Part shown: positions 43,026 through 54,900 of the stretch, piece after piece | Layout of the letters: each line of letters starts with the position of its first letter | Numbering within the stretch: position 1 is the first letter of the stretch | NCBI RefSeq assembly: GCF_041435355.1 | Contig: NZ_CP108444.1 | Coordinates: 62,001-126,000 of the forward strand | DNA from: Streptomyces sp. NBC_01276 | GTDB lineage: Bacteria > Actinomycetota > Actinomycetes > Streptomycetales > Streptomycetaceae | Reading direction: 5' to 3' | DNA: 64,000 bases | Translations under genes and position numbers: made by a program | The notes under the pieces: model-generated | Databases searched by the model: none | The model's input: the letters and a program-made list of their open reading frames with translations, nothing else | What the model was told of the DNA's origin: nothing

Positions 43026-44603
43026 TCACCTGCTTCGTGAGGGGGTCAGCGGCCGGGACACCAGCCGGTCCAGGTGGCCCAGGGACTCGGCCGGCCGGTG
43101 GGCGGCGGCGAGGTGGGCCAGGTGGCCGTCGGGACGGACCAGGGCGATCACCGGCTGTCGGCCGAACAGCGGGCCGATCGCGGCGCGCCCGGACGGCGAC
43201 AGTCGTGCGAGGTCGTGGACGGCGAGGCGGTCCGCGAGGACGTGGCGGGCGCCGTCGGCCACGGTCTGCCAGTCGGCGGCCGGCCGGCGGCCGGGCCAGA
43301 GCAGCGCGATGTGCTCCCGCTGGTCGAGGACGGGGGCCCCGGCGTGCTGCCGGGTCCGGTGGAAGAACGGGAGCCGGTCTCCGGGGCGGGCCCGGCGGTG
43401 CAGCGCGGAGCGCCACAGCGGTTCGTCGCCCGCCGCGTAGCCGAGACCGACCTGGCTCATCAGGGGGGCCGCGACGTGGCGCAGGAGGCCGGTGCGGTGG
43501 GCGGCGGCCACCTTCAGGTCGCGCAGGCGGCGGTCGCGGGGGGTGGCCGGGCCGGAGAGTTCCATCTCGGTGCGGATGACGGTGCGGACCTGCCCGACGG
43601 CCTTGCGGCGTTCGGTGTCGTACGTGTCGACGATCCGCTCGTCCCAGTCGCCGCGCACGACGCCGGCGAGCTTCCAGCCGAGGTTGAGGGCGTCCTGGAG
43701 GCCGAGGTTGAGGCCCTGGCCGCCGAGGGGGACCACCGAGTGGGCGGCGTCGCCGACGAGCACGACCCGGCCCTCGCGGAACCGTTCGGCGACTCCGGGG
43801 CGCGGGTGGTAGGTGCGGGTCCACAGGGGTTCGCCGAGGCGGTACGGCAGGCTGGTGCGCTCGTCGACCATCCGCTGCCAGTCCGCCAGGGGGCGGTCCG
43901 ACCAGTCGGTTTCACCGGGAGCGACGATGGTGGCGAGGCGGCAGACGCCGTCGGGCAGGTGGACCAGCGGCAGCAGCCCGCTGTCGGCGTAGTGGTACTC
44001 GACGGTGGAGACGCGCGGCCCGGTGACGGGGAAGTCCCCGAGCGCGATGCCGAGCGGGAAGGGGATGCCGGGGTAGGGGATGCCGAGGAGCCGGCGGGTG
44101 ACGCTGCCCGCGCCGTCGGCGCCGATCAGCCAGTCCGTCTCCACCTGTTCGGTGCGTCCGTCGGCGTGATGGAGGGTGGCGGTGGGGAGCGGGCCGGAGG
44201 TGTCGAGCGCGGTCAGCTCGGCCCCGTACTCGATGGTGCCGCCCAGTTCGGTGAGGCGGCGGTGCAGCAGCACCTCCAGCTCGCTCTGGACGATGCCGAG
44301 TCCGTAGGGGCGGGCCGCGCCCAGCTTCGTCATCGGGACGGTGCCCAGGCGGCGTCCGCGGGAGAAGAAGCTGACGTCGTCGGCCCGGAAGCCGCGGGAG
44401 ACGAGCTCGTCGGCGATGCCGGTCTTCTCCAGGAGTTCCAGCACCCGGGGCCAGATCATCACGGCGCGGGAGTGCGGGTCGAACTCCTCCTGCGGGGGCT
44501 TGGCGTCGACGATCCGTACGGGAACGGACTGCTGGAGGAGGTCGCAGGCCAGCAGGGTGCCGACGGCGCCCGCGCCGACGATGAGAACGCTCTGTCCCGT
44601 CAT
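43026..44603 (-). CDS. FAD-dependent aromatic/polyketide hydroxylase (RdmE/PheA type)
   Basis: A 525-residue group A flavin monooxygenase, longer than PobA. The N-terminal FAD motif is GAGAVG ('VLIVGAGAVGTLLACDLL'), then 'LIGADGAGSVTRR' and 'GRVVLVGDAAHSVVPLGGQG', followed by 'LNLGLQDALNLGWKL'. The C-terminal domain ('LVRPDGHLAH') is the thioredoxin-like fold seen in phenol-hydroxylase and anthracycline-hydroxylase relatives. It uses NAD(P)H and O2 to hydroxylate an aromatic ring or, less often, to perform a Baeyer-Villiger reaction. In this cluster the only obvious aromatic ring is the starter, so it may hydroxylate the aryl head of the polyketide or of a pathway intermediate. Its ATG overlaps the glycosyltransferase stop (ATGA). 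Substrate unknown. Confidence 0.93.
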   Translation of the reverse strand: MTGQSVLIVGAGAVGTLLACDLLQQSVPVRIVDAKPPQEEFDPHSRAVMIWPRVLELLEKTGIADELVSRGFRADDVSFFSRGRRLGTVPMTKLGAARPYGLGIVQSELEVLLHRRLTELGGTIEYGAELTALDTSGPLPTATLHHADGRTEQVETDWLIGADGAGSVTRRLLGIPYPGIPFPLGIALGDFPVTGPRVSTVEYHYADSGLLPLVHLPDGVCRLATIVAPGETDWSDRPLADWQRMVDERTSLPYRLGEPLWTRTYHPRPGVAERFREGRVVLVGDAAHSVVPLGGQGLNLGLQDALNLGWKLAGVVRGDWDERIVDTYDTERRKAVGQVRTVIRTEMELSGPATPRDRRLRDLKVAAAHRTGLLRHVAAPLMSQVGLGYAAGDEPLWRSALHRRARPGDRLPFFHRTRQHAGAPVLDQREHIALLWPGRRPAADWQTVADGARHVLADRLAVHDLARLSPSGRAAIGPLFGRQPVIALVRPDGHLAHLAAAHRPAESLGHLDRLVSRPLTPSRSR

Positions 44604-45829
44604 ATCGCGGCCGCCTTGGTCTGCGGGGCGGGGCCGGTGCCCGCCAGGTGTGCCTCGATCGCCGCGGCCGCGGCGGCGGCGCCGCCCGCGTCCTGGCTCA
44701 GCCGCCGGAAGCGGGCCGCCGTGGCGGCGATCGCGGTGTCGGTGGTGACGGCCCGTACGGCCGCCCGCAGCGCCTCGGCGGAGGCGTCCGCCGGGTCGAG
44801 GCGCAGGCCCAGGCCCAGCTCGACGACCCGGTCGGCGATGATCTCCTGTTCGACCATCTGCGGGACGACGACCATGGGCGTGCCGAAGGAGAGGGCTTCC
44901 ATCGTGCTGCCCATGCCGCCGTGGGTGACGAACGCGGCGGCCTGGGCGAGGACGGACAGCTGGGGGACGCTGCGGTGCACCTCGCAGTGCGGCGGGAGGG
45001 TGCCGAGGTCCGCCGGGTCGGCGTGCTGTCCGATGGACAGCACCAGGTGCAGGCCGCTGTCGGCGAACGCCTCGACGCAGGTCCGGTAGAAGGAGGTGGC
45101 GCGGTTGAAGACGGTGCCGAGGGAGACGAAGACCACCGGGCGGTCGGTGTCCCGCGGGTGCCAGGTGCCTTCGGCCTCCCGGCCGCCCAGGCTGGGTCCG
45201 ACGAAGCGGTAGTGCTCGCCGAAGGCGGTCGCCTCGGGCTGGAACTCCCTGGGCAGGAAGGCCAGGTTGAGTTCCTCCTCGAAGTCCATGAACTCCTCGG
45301 CGCCGACCCCGTCGAGGCCGGCGGCGGCGAGGAACTCCGCCAGCCGTGCGTCGAACGCCGCGCCGTTGGCCTCGTGGGCGGCGGAGCGGCCGGTGCGGGC
45401 CAGCATCGCGTCCATCAGCGCGTAGGAGCGGCTGGAGGCGAGGGAGGGGAAGAACTGGACGGCGCGCGCGCCCCACCGGCGGGCCAGGGCGCGCCCGGCG
45501 AACGGCACCGTGTTGTCGTAGACGACGACGTCGGGGCGGTCGGCGCCGACGAAGGACTCCGCGAGGGCCATGCGGTCCGCGCTGCCGTGCAGGAAGAAGA
45601 GGGGCAGGGCGCTCGGGTCGTTCTCGGCGAAGGCGCTCGGCGACTGGCCGGGCGAGGTGGCGACGTCGTAGCGGCACACCTGCGCGCCGAGCCGGGTGAG
45701 CTGCTCCTCGAAGGCCCGGGTGGTGAAGTAGGTGACCCGGTGACCGCGCGAGACCAGCTCGGCGACGATGCCCAGGGTGGGCGACACGTGCCCGTGGGCG
45801 GCCACGCTGAAAAATGCGATGTGTGCCAT
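44600..45829 (-). CDS. Macrolide-type UDP-glycosyltransferase (OleD/YjiC family, GT1)
   Basis: A 409-residue GT-B enzyme. The N-terminus 'HIAFFSVAAHGHVSPTLG' carries the catalytic-site His (His12) in the HGHV pattern typical of OleD/OleI/MGT enzymes. The C-terminal donor domain has 'VVFVSLGTVF', 'VPQLSVLAQAAAFVTHGGMGS' and 'VPQMVEQE', where the (E/D)Q pair usually contacts glucose hydroxyls. Such enzymes glucosylate macrolides for self-resistance using UDP-glucose. No deoxysugar biosynthesis genes are visible in the window, which fits a common NDP-sugar donor. A GAGGAAC ribosome binding site precedes the ATG, 92 bases after the stop of PKS A; those 92 bases are Pro/Ala-codon-like filler with no other feature I can see. 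A role as a product-tailoring enzyme is the alternative. Confidence 0.92.
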   Translation of the reverse strand: MAHIAFFSVAAHGHVSPTLGIVAELVSRGHRVTYFTTRAFEEQLTRLGAQVCRYDVATSPGQSPSAFAENDPSALPLFFLHGSADRMALAESFVGADRPDVVVYDNTVPFAGRALARRWGARAVQFFPSLASSRSYALMDAMLARTGRSAAHEANGAAFDARLAEFLAAAGLDGVGAEEFMDFEEELNLAFLPREFQPEATAFGEHYRFVGPSLGGREAEGTWHPRDTDRPVVFVSLGTVFNRATSFYRTCVEAFADSGLHLVLSIGQHADPADLGTLPPHCEVHRSVPQLSVLAQAAAFVTHGGMGSTMEALSFGTPMVVVPQMVEQEIIADRVVELGLGLRLDPADASAEALRAAVRAVTTDTAIAATAARFRRLSQDAGGAAAAAAAIEAHLAGTGPAPQTKAAAI

Positions 45830-45921
45830 CTGTTCCTCGGGGTGCGGTGGGGGCGAAGGGGGCGGGGGCGCGCGGTGCGCGCGCTGCCGGGCCGGCCGTG
45901 CGGCTGCCGGGGGGAGACGGC

Positions 45922-48900
45922 TCAGAGGCCGATTTCTCCGTTCAGGATGTCGAAGAGCTCCTCGTCGCTGACGTCGTCCACATCGGTGGCGGCCGGTGGC
46001 CGGACCGGGCCGCCGACCTGGGCGAGCAGGGCGCGCAGCCGGTCCTCCAGGTAGCGGGCGGTGACGGGGTCGGGTGCGGCGGTGCGCAGGCCCGCCGCGA
46101 GGTCGTCGAGCCGGCGCACGACGGCCGGGTCCGGCCGGTCGCCGGCCGGTGCCAGCTCGCGGTCGAGGAACTCGGCCAGGGCGACCGGGCTGGGGTGGTC
46201 GAAGACGAGCGTGGGCGAGAGCCGCAGTCCGGTCTCCGCGCCGAGCCGGTTGCGCAGTTCGATGGCGGCCAGCGAGTCCAGTCCCAGTTCCCGGAAGGAG
46301 CGTTCCGCCGGGACGTGGGCGGAGGTTCCGTGGCCGAGGACCGATCCGGTCTGGTTGCGGACCAGGTCGACGAGGAGCCTGCGGCGGGTGTCCGCGTCCG
46401 CTCCGGCGAGCCTGCGGGCGAACGCGCCGCGCTCGGCGGCGGGCTGCTTGCGGGGCGGGCGGGCGCCGGCCGGGGTGCGGGCCGGGGCGGCGGCCGGCCG
46501 GGCGGCGACGAGGTTGGGTACGTCGGGCAGCGCGAGCGCCGCGTCGAGCAGGGCGAGGGCTTCGGCGTTGGTGAGCGGGACGGTGCCGTGGCGGGCCATG
46601 CGGGCGACGGCCTCGGGGCCGAGCCGGCCGGCCATGCCGCGTTCCTCGGCCCAGGGGCCCCACTGGAGGGACTGGGCGGGCAGGCCGAGGGCGCGGCGGT
46701 GGTGGGCGAAGGCGTCCAGGAAGCCGTTGGCGGCGGCGTAGTTGGCCTGGCCGGGGCTGCCCATGACGGCGGCCGCCGACGAGAAGAGGACGAACGCGTC
46801 AAGGGGGGCGCCCTTGGTCAGCTCGTGCAGGGCGACGGCGCCGGAGGCCTTGACCCGGATGACGCGTTCGAACTGTTCCTCCGTCAGGGTGCCGAGCAGT
46901 CCGTCGTCGACGACGCCGGCCGCGTGGACGACCGCCTTGAGGGGGCGGTCCGGGGGCAGCGCGGCCAGCGCGGCGGCGAGGGCCTCGCGGTCGGCGACGT
47001 CGCACGCGGCGAGCGTCACGCGGGCGCCGAGTCCGCGCAGGTCCGCGGCGAGTTCCCCGGCGCGCGGGCCGTCGGCGCCGCTGCGGCTGAGCAGCAGCAG
47101 GTCGGTGGCGCCGTGCCGGCGTACGAGGTGCTCGGCGACGACCGCGCCGAGGCCGCCGGTGCCACCGGTGATCAGGACGGTGCCGTCGATGGCGGGCGCC
47201 GGGGCGGCGGGGGCGGTCCCGGGGGGCGTCGGGCTCTGGGCCCTGCGGACCGGGCGGGGGGCCAGCAGCTTCCCGTCGCGGACGGCGGCCTCCCGCTCGT
47301 CCACGGTGAGGGCGCCGGGCAGCGCGGCCCAGGACCGGGGCCGCCCGTCGAGTTCGACGACGAGGAACTTTCCGGGGTGCTCGGCCTGTGCGGTGCGCAG
47401 CAGGGCGCGGACGGCTCCCCGGGTCGTGCCGGCCGGGTCGCCGTTCGGGACGACCAGGACGAGCCGGGCCGTCTCCGCGAGCGGGGACCCGGTCCACCGC
47501 CGCAGCAGGCAGGCGGTCCGCCAGGACGCCTCGCGGGCGTGGCGGGCCAGGTCGTCCCGGTCGGCCGGCTCGGGCAGTTCCAGCAGGTGCAGGACCGTGG
47601 TGGGGGCCTCGGCGGCCCGTTCGAGTGCCTCCAGGTCCGGGTGTGTGGTGACGGCTACGCCGAGTGGTGCGAGCGCATCGGCCAGGGCGGACGCCGGGGC
47701 GGTGGTCGGGGCGGACGCCGGGTCGGTGGTCGGGGCGGACGACGGGTCGGTGGTCGGGGCGGACGCCGGGTCGGGCCCGAGCAGTGCCACGGCGCCCGTG
47801 GGCGCGGGGCCCGGCTCCAGCGGCTGCCAGTCGGTCTCCAGCAGGGCCGCGGCGTCGCCCGCGAGGTCCTCCGGGCGCATCCGGCGCAGGGTCAGCGAGG
47901 TGACCGAGGCCACCGGTTCGCCCAGCGCGTCGGTGATCTCCAGCGACAGGGTGTCGGCGTCGGTCCGCGTCAGGTGGGCCCGTACCGAGGCCGCGCCCGG
48001 CCGGTGGAGGGTCATCCCCTGCCAGGTGAACGGCAGCCGGCCGGCGTCGTCGGACCCGCCGGGCGACTCGATGAAGCCGGTGTGCAGGGCGGCGTCGAAG
48101 AGGGCGGGGTGGAAGGCGAACCGTGCCGCGTCGTCGGCGTCCGCCGCGGGCAGGGCCACCTCGGCGAAGATCTCGTCGCCCCGGCGCCAGGCGGCCTTCA
48201 GGCCCTGGAACGCCGGGCCGTAGTCGAATCCCATGGCGGCGGCGCGGACGTACGCGTCGCCCGCCCCGACCGGTTCGGCACCGTCCGGCGGCCACACCAG
48301 CGACCCGGCCGGCGGGACGACGGCCGGCGCGGAGCCGGTGAGGATCCCGCTCGCGTGCCGGGTCCAGGCCGCGTCGGGGTCACCGGCCGGCCGCGCGTAC
48401 ACGGCCACCGACCGGGGCCCGGGTTCCCCGTCGGGGTCCGCGGGTGCCAGCACCGTCTGGACCTCGGCCACGGCGGCCTCGGGCAGGCGCAGCGGGGCGA
48501 GGACGGTCAGCTCGTCGAGGGTGTCGCAGCCCGCCTCGCGGCCGGCGCGCAGGGCCATCTCCACGAAGGCGGTGCCGGGCACGATCACCGTGCCGTTGAC
48601 CACGTGGTCGGCCAGCCACGGGTGCGTACGGGCCGACAGGCGGCCGGAGAGGACCACCTCGTCGGAGGCCGCGTGGTCGAGCACGGTGGTGAGCAGCGGG
48701 TGCGCGTCCGGCTCGTACGCTCCGGCCGGGCGCGGGCGCGGCCAGTAGCGCTGCCGCTGGAAGGCGTAGCCGGGCACGCCGGGCGAGCGGGTACCGGGGC
48801 CGAAGTACGCGGCCCAGTCGGGGTCGGTGCCCCGGGCGAACAGCGCGGCCAGGGCGGCGGCGAGGGTGTGCTCCTCGGCCTGGCGGCGGCGCATGAGGGG

Positions 48901-51900
48901 GACGAACCCGGTCGCCCCGGCGTGGGCCTCGGTGACGCACTGCTGGGCCATCGCGGTCAGGACGGCGTCGGGGCCGATCTCCAGGTACGTACGGACGCCG
49001 GCGGCCTCCAGGTGGAGGACGGCGTCGTGGAAGCGGACGGCTTCGCGGACGTGCGTCACCCAGTAGGCGGGGGAGGTGAGTTCCCCGGCGGTGGCGAGGG
49101 TGCCCGTGAGGGTGGAGACGAGCGGGATCTCGGGGGCGTGGTAGGTGAGGGATTCCGCAACCTCACGGAACGCCTCCAGCATCGGCTCCATCAGCGGGGA
49201 GTGGAAGGCGTGCGAGACCGTGAGGCGCTTGGTCTTGTGGCCCCGCTCGGCCAGCTGCGCGGCCACCTCCAGGACGGCCGCCTCGGCGCCCGAAACCACC
49301 ACCGCCGACGGACCGTTGACCGCCGCGATGTCGACGTCGGCCGACAGCAGCGGACGGACCTCGGCCTCGGCCGCCTGGACGGAGACCATCGCGCCGCCCT
49401 CCGGCAGCGCGCCCATCAGGGCGCCGCGGGCCGACACCAGCCGGGCCGCGTCCGCCAGCGACAGCACCCCGGCCACGTGCGCGGCGGCGATCTCGCCGAT
49501 CGAGTGACCGGCGACGAAGTCCGGACGCAGGCCCAGCGACTCCGCGAGGCGGTACAGCGCCACCTCGACGGCGAAGAGGGCCGGCTGGGTGAACTCCGTG
49601 CGGTGGATCTCCTCGCCGCCCCCGAACACCAGGTCCTTCAGGGGGAGGTCGAAGTGGGTGCACGCCTCGTCGAACGCGGCGGCGAACACCGGCTGGGCCT
49701 CGTACAGCTCACGGCCCATACCGGGGCGCTGCGCGCCCTGGCCGGTGAAGAGGAAGGCGGACCTGCCCGGGGTGGCCGGGTCGGGGGCCGTGCCGGCCAG
49801 AGCCTCCAGGGCGGCCAGGGCCTCGGTCCGGTCGTGTGCGACCACGGCGGCACGGTGCTCGAAGGCCTTGCGGCTCACCGCCAGCGACCGGCCCACGGCC
49901 GTGAGGTCGGCCCCGGGATCGGCCGACACCCGGGCCAGCAGCCGCTCGGCCTGGGCGCGGAGCGCGTCCGCGTCACGGCCCGACAGCGGCCAGGGCGCGG
50001 CGGCGGGAGAGCGGTCCGACGGCCCGGCGGGGGCTGCGGGTGCGGGGGCGGCGGGTGCGGGGGGTGCCTCCTCCAGGATGACGTGCGCGTTGGTGCCGCT
50101 GATCCCGAAGGAGGACACGGCCGCGCGGCGCGGCTCGTCCGCCGGGGCCCAGGCCAGGGGGTCGGTCAGCAGCCGGACCGCGCCCGCCGTCCAGTCGACC
50201 TGCGGGGTCGGGGCGTCCACGTGCAGGGTCTTGGGGACGAGGCCGTGCCGCATCGCGAGGATCATCTTGATCACGCCGGCCACGCCGGCCGCGGCCTGGG
50301 TGTGGCCGAGGTTGGACTTGAGGGAGCCCAGCCACAGCGGACGGTCGGCCGGGCGGTCCTGCCCGTAGGTGGCGAGCAGGGCCTGGGCCTCGATCGGGTC
50401 GCCGAGCGGCGTCCCGGTGCCGTGCGCCTCCACCACGTCGACCTGCCCGCCCGTCAGGCCGGCGTTGGCGAGGGCCTGGCGGATGACGCGCTGCTGGGAG
50501 GGGCCGTTGGGGGCGGACAGGCCGTTGGAGGCGCCGTCCTGGTTGACCGCGGACCCCTTGAGGACCGCCAGGACCTCGTGGCCGTTGCGGCGGGCGTCCG
50601 AGAGCCGCTCGACGAGGAGCAGGCCGACGCCCTCGGACCAGCCGGTGCCGTCGGCCGCCGCCGCGAACGCCCGGCACCGCCCGTCGGGCGACAGGCCGCG
50701 CTGGCGGCTGAAGTCGACGAAGGCGTCGGGGGTGGACATGATGGTCACCCCGCCGACGAGGGCGAGTCCGCACTCGCCGCGCCGCAGGGCCTCCGCCGCG
50801 AGGTGCAGGGCGACGAGGGAGGACGAGCAGGCGGTGTCCACCGTCAGCGCGGGCCCCTCGAAGCCGAAGCTGTACGCGATCCGGCCCGAGACGACGCTGC
50901 TCGCGCCGCCCGTGCCCAGGTAGCCCTCCAGGTCCTCGGCGGACCGCGCCACCAGGGCCGTGTAGTCCTGGCCGTTGGATCCGACGTAGACGCCGGTGCG
51001 GCTGCCGCGCAGGGAGTCGGGGTCGATGCCCGCCTGCTCGAACAGCTCCCAGGAGGTTTCCAGCAGCAGCCGCTGCTGGGGGTCCATGGCGAGGGCCTCG
51101 CGCGGGGAGATCCCGAAGAAGCCGGCGTCGAAGTCGCCCACGGCGGGCAGGAAGCCGCCCGCCGTCGCGTACGTGGTCCCGGGCGCGTCGGGGTCCTCGT
51201 CGAACAGGCCGTCGAGGTCCCAGCCGCGGTCCTGCGGGAACGGGCCCACGGCGTCGACGCCGTCCGCCAGCAGGGTCCACAGGCCGTCGGCCGAGGTGAC
51301 CCCGCCCGGGAAGCGGCAGGCGACCCCGACGACCACCACGGGGTCGGCGGCGTCCGCCACCGGGCCCGCCACGGCGGCCTCGGTCACCGAACCGACCAGT
51401 TCGCCCCGCAGGAACTCCGCCAGCGCGACCGGGCTGGGGTAGTCGAAGGCGAGGGAGGCCGGCAGGCGCAGTCCGGTGACCGCGCCGAGCCGGCTGCCGA
51501 GTTCCACCGAGGCCAGCGAGTCGAAGCCCAGCTGCCGGAAGGACCGCTCGGGGGCGATGGCGTCCGGTGACGGGTGCATCAGCAGGTCGGCGGCGTGCCC
51601 GCGGATCAGTTCGACGAGGGCCGCGCGCTGCCGGTCCGGGCTCAGGCCTGCCAGCGTGCCGGCGAATCCGGACGCCGGTCCGGGGAGCGCCGCGCCGGTG
51701 ATCGCCCGCAGGACGGCCCGGCGGGCCGCCGGGCCGTGGGCCCGTGCGTACCGGTCCCAGTCGATGTCGGCGGCCAGTACGGCGGTTTCGCCGTGGCGGA
51801 TCGCGCCGTCCAGCAGCCGCAGGGCCCGCCGCGGGCTCATCGGGCGGAAGCCGGTGCGGCGCATGCGTTCGCGGACGACGGCGTCGGCCGCGGCCATGCC

Positions 51901-54900
51901 CTCGCCGTCCCAGGCGCCCCACGCGACGGCGGTGGCCGGCAGGCCTTCGCGGCGGCGCTGCCGGGCGAGGGCGTCCAGGGCGGCGTTCGCCGCCGCGTAG
52001 TTCCCCTGTCCGGCGGCGCCGAGGACGCCGGCGAGCGAGGAGAAGAGGACGAACGCGTCGAGGGCCAGGCCGCGCGTGAGCCGGTGCAGGGTGAGGGCGG
52101 CGTCCGTCTTGCCGGCCAGTACGCCGGTGAGCTGCGCGGGGGTGAGGGCGCTCAGCACGCCGTCGTCGAGGACTCCGGCCGTGTGGAAGACGGCCGTCAG
52201 CGGATGTTCGGCCGGCACCTCGGCGAGCAGGGCGGCGAGGGCGTCCTCGTCGGAGACGTCGCAGGCCGCGAGGGTGACCTCGGCCCCCAGGGCGGCCAGG
52301 CCTTCGACGAGCGCGGCGGCGCCGGGGGCGTCGGCGCCCCGCCGGCTGACGAGCAGCAGGTGGTCGGCGCCGGCCTCGGCGAGCCGGCGGGCGACGTGGC
52401 CGCCGAGGGCGCCGGTGCCGCCGGTGACCAGGACGGTGCCGCGCGGCGACCAGTCGCGGGCGGGCTGCGACCCCGACCAGCCGGTCCGCACCAGCCGCCG
52501 GGCGTGGAGCCCGGAGGGCCTCAGGGCGGTCTCGTCCTCGTCGGCGCCGCCGCACAGGAGGGCGCACAGCCGTCGCAGGGCGTCGGCGTCGGGCTCCTCG
52601 GGCAGGTCGACCAGGCCGCCCCAGCCGGCGGGGAGTTCCAGCGCGGCCACCCGGCCCAGGCCCCAGAGCTGGGCCTGGCGGGGACGCACGGGGCCGTCGT
52701 CGTGGCCGTCGACCGCGACGGCTCCGCGCGTGGCGATCCACAGGGGCGCCGACAGGCCGGTGTCCCCGAGGGCCTGGATCAGGGCGAGGGTGGCGGCCGT
52801 CGCGTCGGCGCTGTCGGCGGTCTCTCCGCCGGTGCCGACGCCGGTGCCGGTGTCGGTGTTGACGCCGGTGTCGACGCCGAGGAGGGACAGCACGCCCGCG
52901 AGGCCGTCCGCCGGGAGGGCGGGGGCGATCCGCCGGGCGAGGACGGTCCGGTCGTGCTCGGCGGCGGTCAGGGGCAGCTCCACGACGTGGGCGCCCCGGT
53001 CGGCCAGCGCGGCGAGGACGGCGTCGGTGGCCCCCGCCCGGCGGCCGGCGTCCGTGACGACCAGCCAGGAGCCGGGCGCTGCGGGCGCCTCGGAGGGGTC
53101 GTCGAGGCGCTCCCACGTCTCGCGGTAGAGCAGGTCGTCGTCCGTTTCGGGGAGGCGACCGGAGGCGGCCGTCAGGGGCGCGGCGGGCCAGTAGCGCTGC
53201 CGCTGGAACGGGTACGTCGGCAGGTCGACGCGGCGACCGGACAGCAGGCGCGTCCAGTCGGGGTCGAAGCCGCGGACGAACGCTCCCGCGAGGGCGGACG
53301 TCAGGGTGACCGTCTCGGCGCGGTCGCGGCGCAGCAGGGGCAGGAGGGTGGCGGGTTCGTCGAGGCAGGCCTGTCCCATGGCGGTGAGGACGGCGTCGGG
53401 GCCGATCTCCAGGTAGGTGCGGACGCCGGCCGTCTCCAGGTGGCGCATGGCGTCGTGGAAGCGGACGGCCTCGCGGACGTGCGTCACCCAGTAGGCGGGG
53501 GAGGTCAGTTCCCCGGCGGTGGCGAGGGTGCCCGTGAGGGTGGAGACGAGCGGGATCTCGGGGGCGTGGTAGGTGAGGGACTCGGTGACTTCGCGGAAGG
53601 CCTCCAGCATCGGCTCCATCAGCGGGGAGTGGAAGGCGTGCGAGACCGTGAGGCGCTTGGTCTTGTGGCCCCGCTCGGCCAGCTGCGCGGCGACCTCCAG
53701 TACGGCCCGCTCGGCGCCTGAAATCACCACTGATGAGGGCCCGTTGACCGCCGCGATGTCCACATCGGAGCGGAGTAGCGGGCGGACCTCGGCCTCGGCC
53801 GCCTGGACGGAGACCATCGCGCCGCCCTCCGGCAGCGCGCCCATCAGCGCACCACGGGCCGACACCAGCCGGGCCGCGTCCGCCAGCGACAGCACCCCGG
53901 CCACGTGCGCGGCGGCGATCTCGCCGATCGAGTGACCCGCCAGGAAGTCGGGGCGGATGCCGTAGGACTCCAGCAGGCGGTACAGCGCCACCTCGACCGC
54001 GAAGAGGGCCGGCTGGGTGAACTCCGTGCGGTGGATCTCCTCCCCGCCCCCGAACACCAGCTCCTTCAGCGGCAGGTCGAAGTGCGCGCACACCTCATCG
54101 AACGCGGCGGCGAACACCGGCTGCGCCCCGTACAGCTCACGGCCCATCCCCGGACGCTGCGCGCCCTGGCCGGAGAAGAGGAAGGCAAGCTTCCCGCCGG
54201 ACACCGCGCCCTCGACGGCCCCGGACGCCGGACGGCCCGCGGCCAGGGCCTCCAGGGCGGACAGCAGACCGTCCCGGTCCGCCGCCACCACGGCCGCCCG
54301 GGTGCCCAGGGCCGCCCGCGAGGTCGCCAGCGAGAAGGCCACGTCCGCCACGTGCAGGTCCGTGTCCGCCGTCACCCGCTCCAGCAGCCGGCCCGCCTGC
54401 GCCCGCACCGCCTGCGCGTCCCGGCCCGACAGCACCCACAGGGGCAGGGGGGCGTCCGCCGTCGGCGGCTCCGGCGCGCTGAGGGGCGGTGCTTCCTCCA
54501 GGATGACGTGGGCGTTGGTACCGCTGATGCCGAAGGAGGAGACGGCGGCCCGGCGGGGTTCGCCCGTCTCGGGCCAGGTGACGCTCTCACCGAGCAGTTC
54601 GACCCGGCCGGCCGTCCAGTCGACGTGCGGGGTGGGCGCGTCGACGTGCAGGGTGCGGGGCAGGATGCCGTGGCGCATCGCCGTCATCATCTTGATGACG
54701 CCGGCCATGCCCGCCGCGGCCTGGGTGTGCCCCAGGTTCGACTTGACGGAGCCCAGCCACAGCGGCCGGTCCGTCGCCGCCCGGTCCTGTCCGTAGGTGG
54801 CGAGGAGCGCCTGCGCCTCGATGGGGTCGCCGAGGGTCGTGCCCGTGCCGTGGGCCTCGACGGCGTCGACCTGCCGGGCCGTCAGGCCGGCGTTGGCGAG

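Noticed and set aside
45830..45921. Extra small gene between PKS A and the glycosyltransferase
   Set aside because: The 92 bases hold only low-complexity GC sequence and the ribosome binding site of the next gene.
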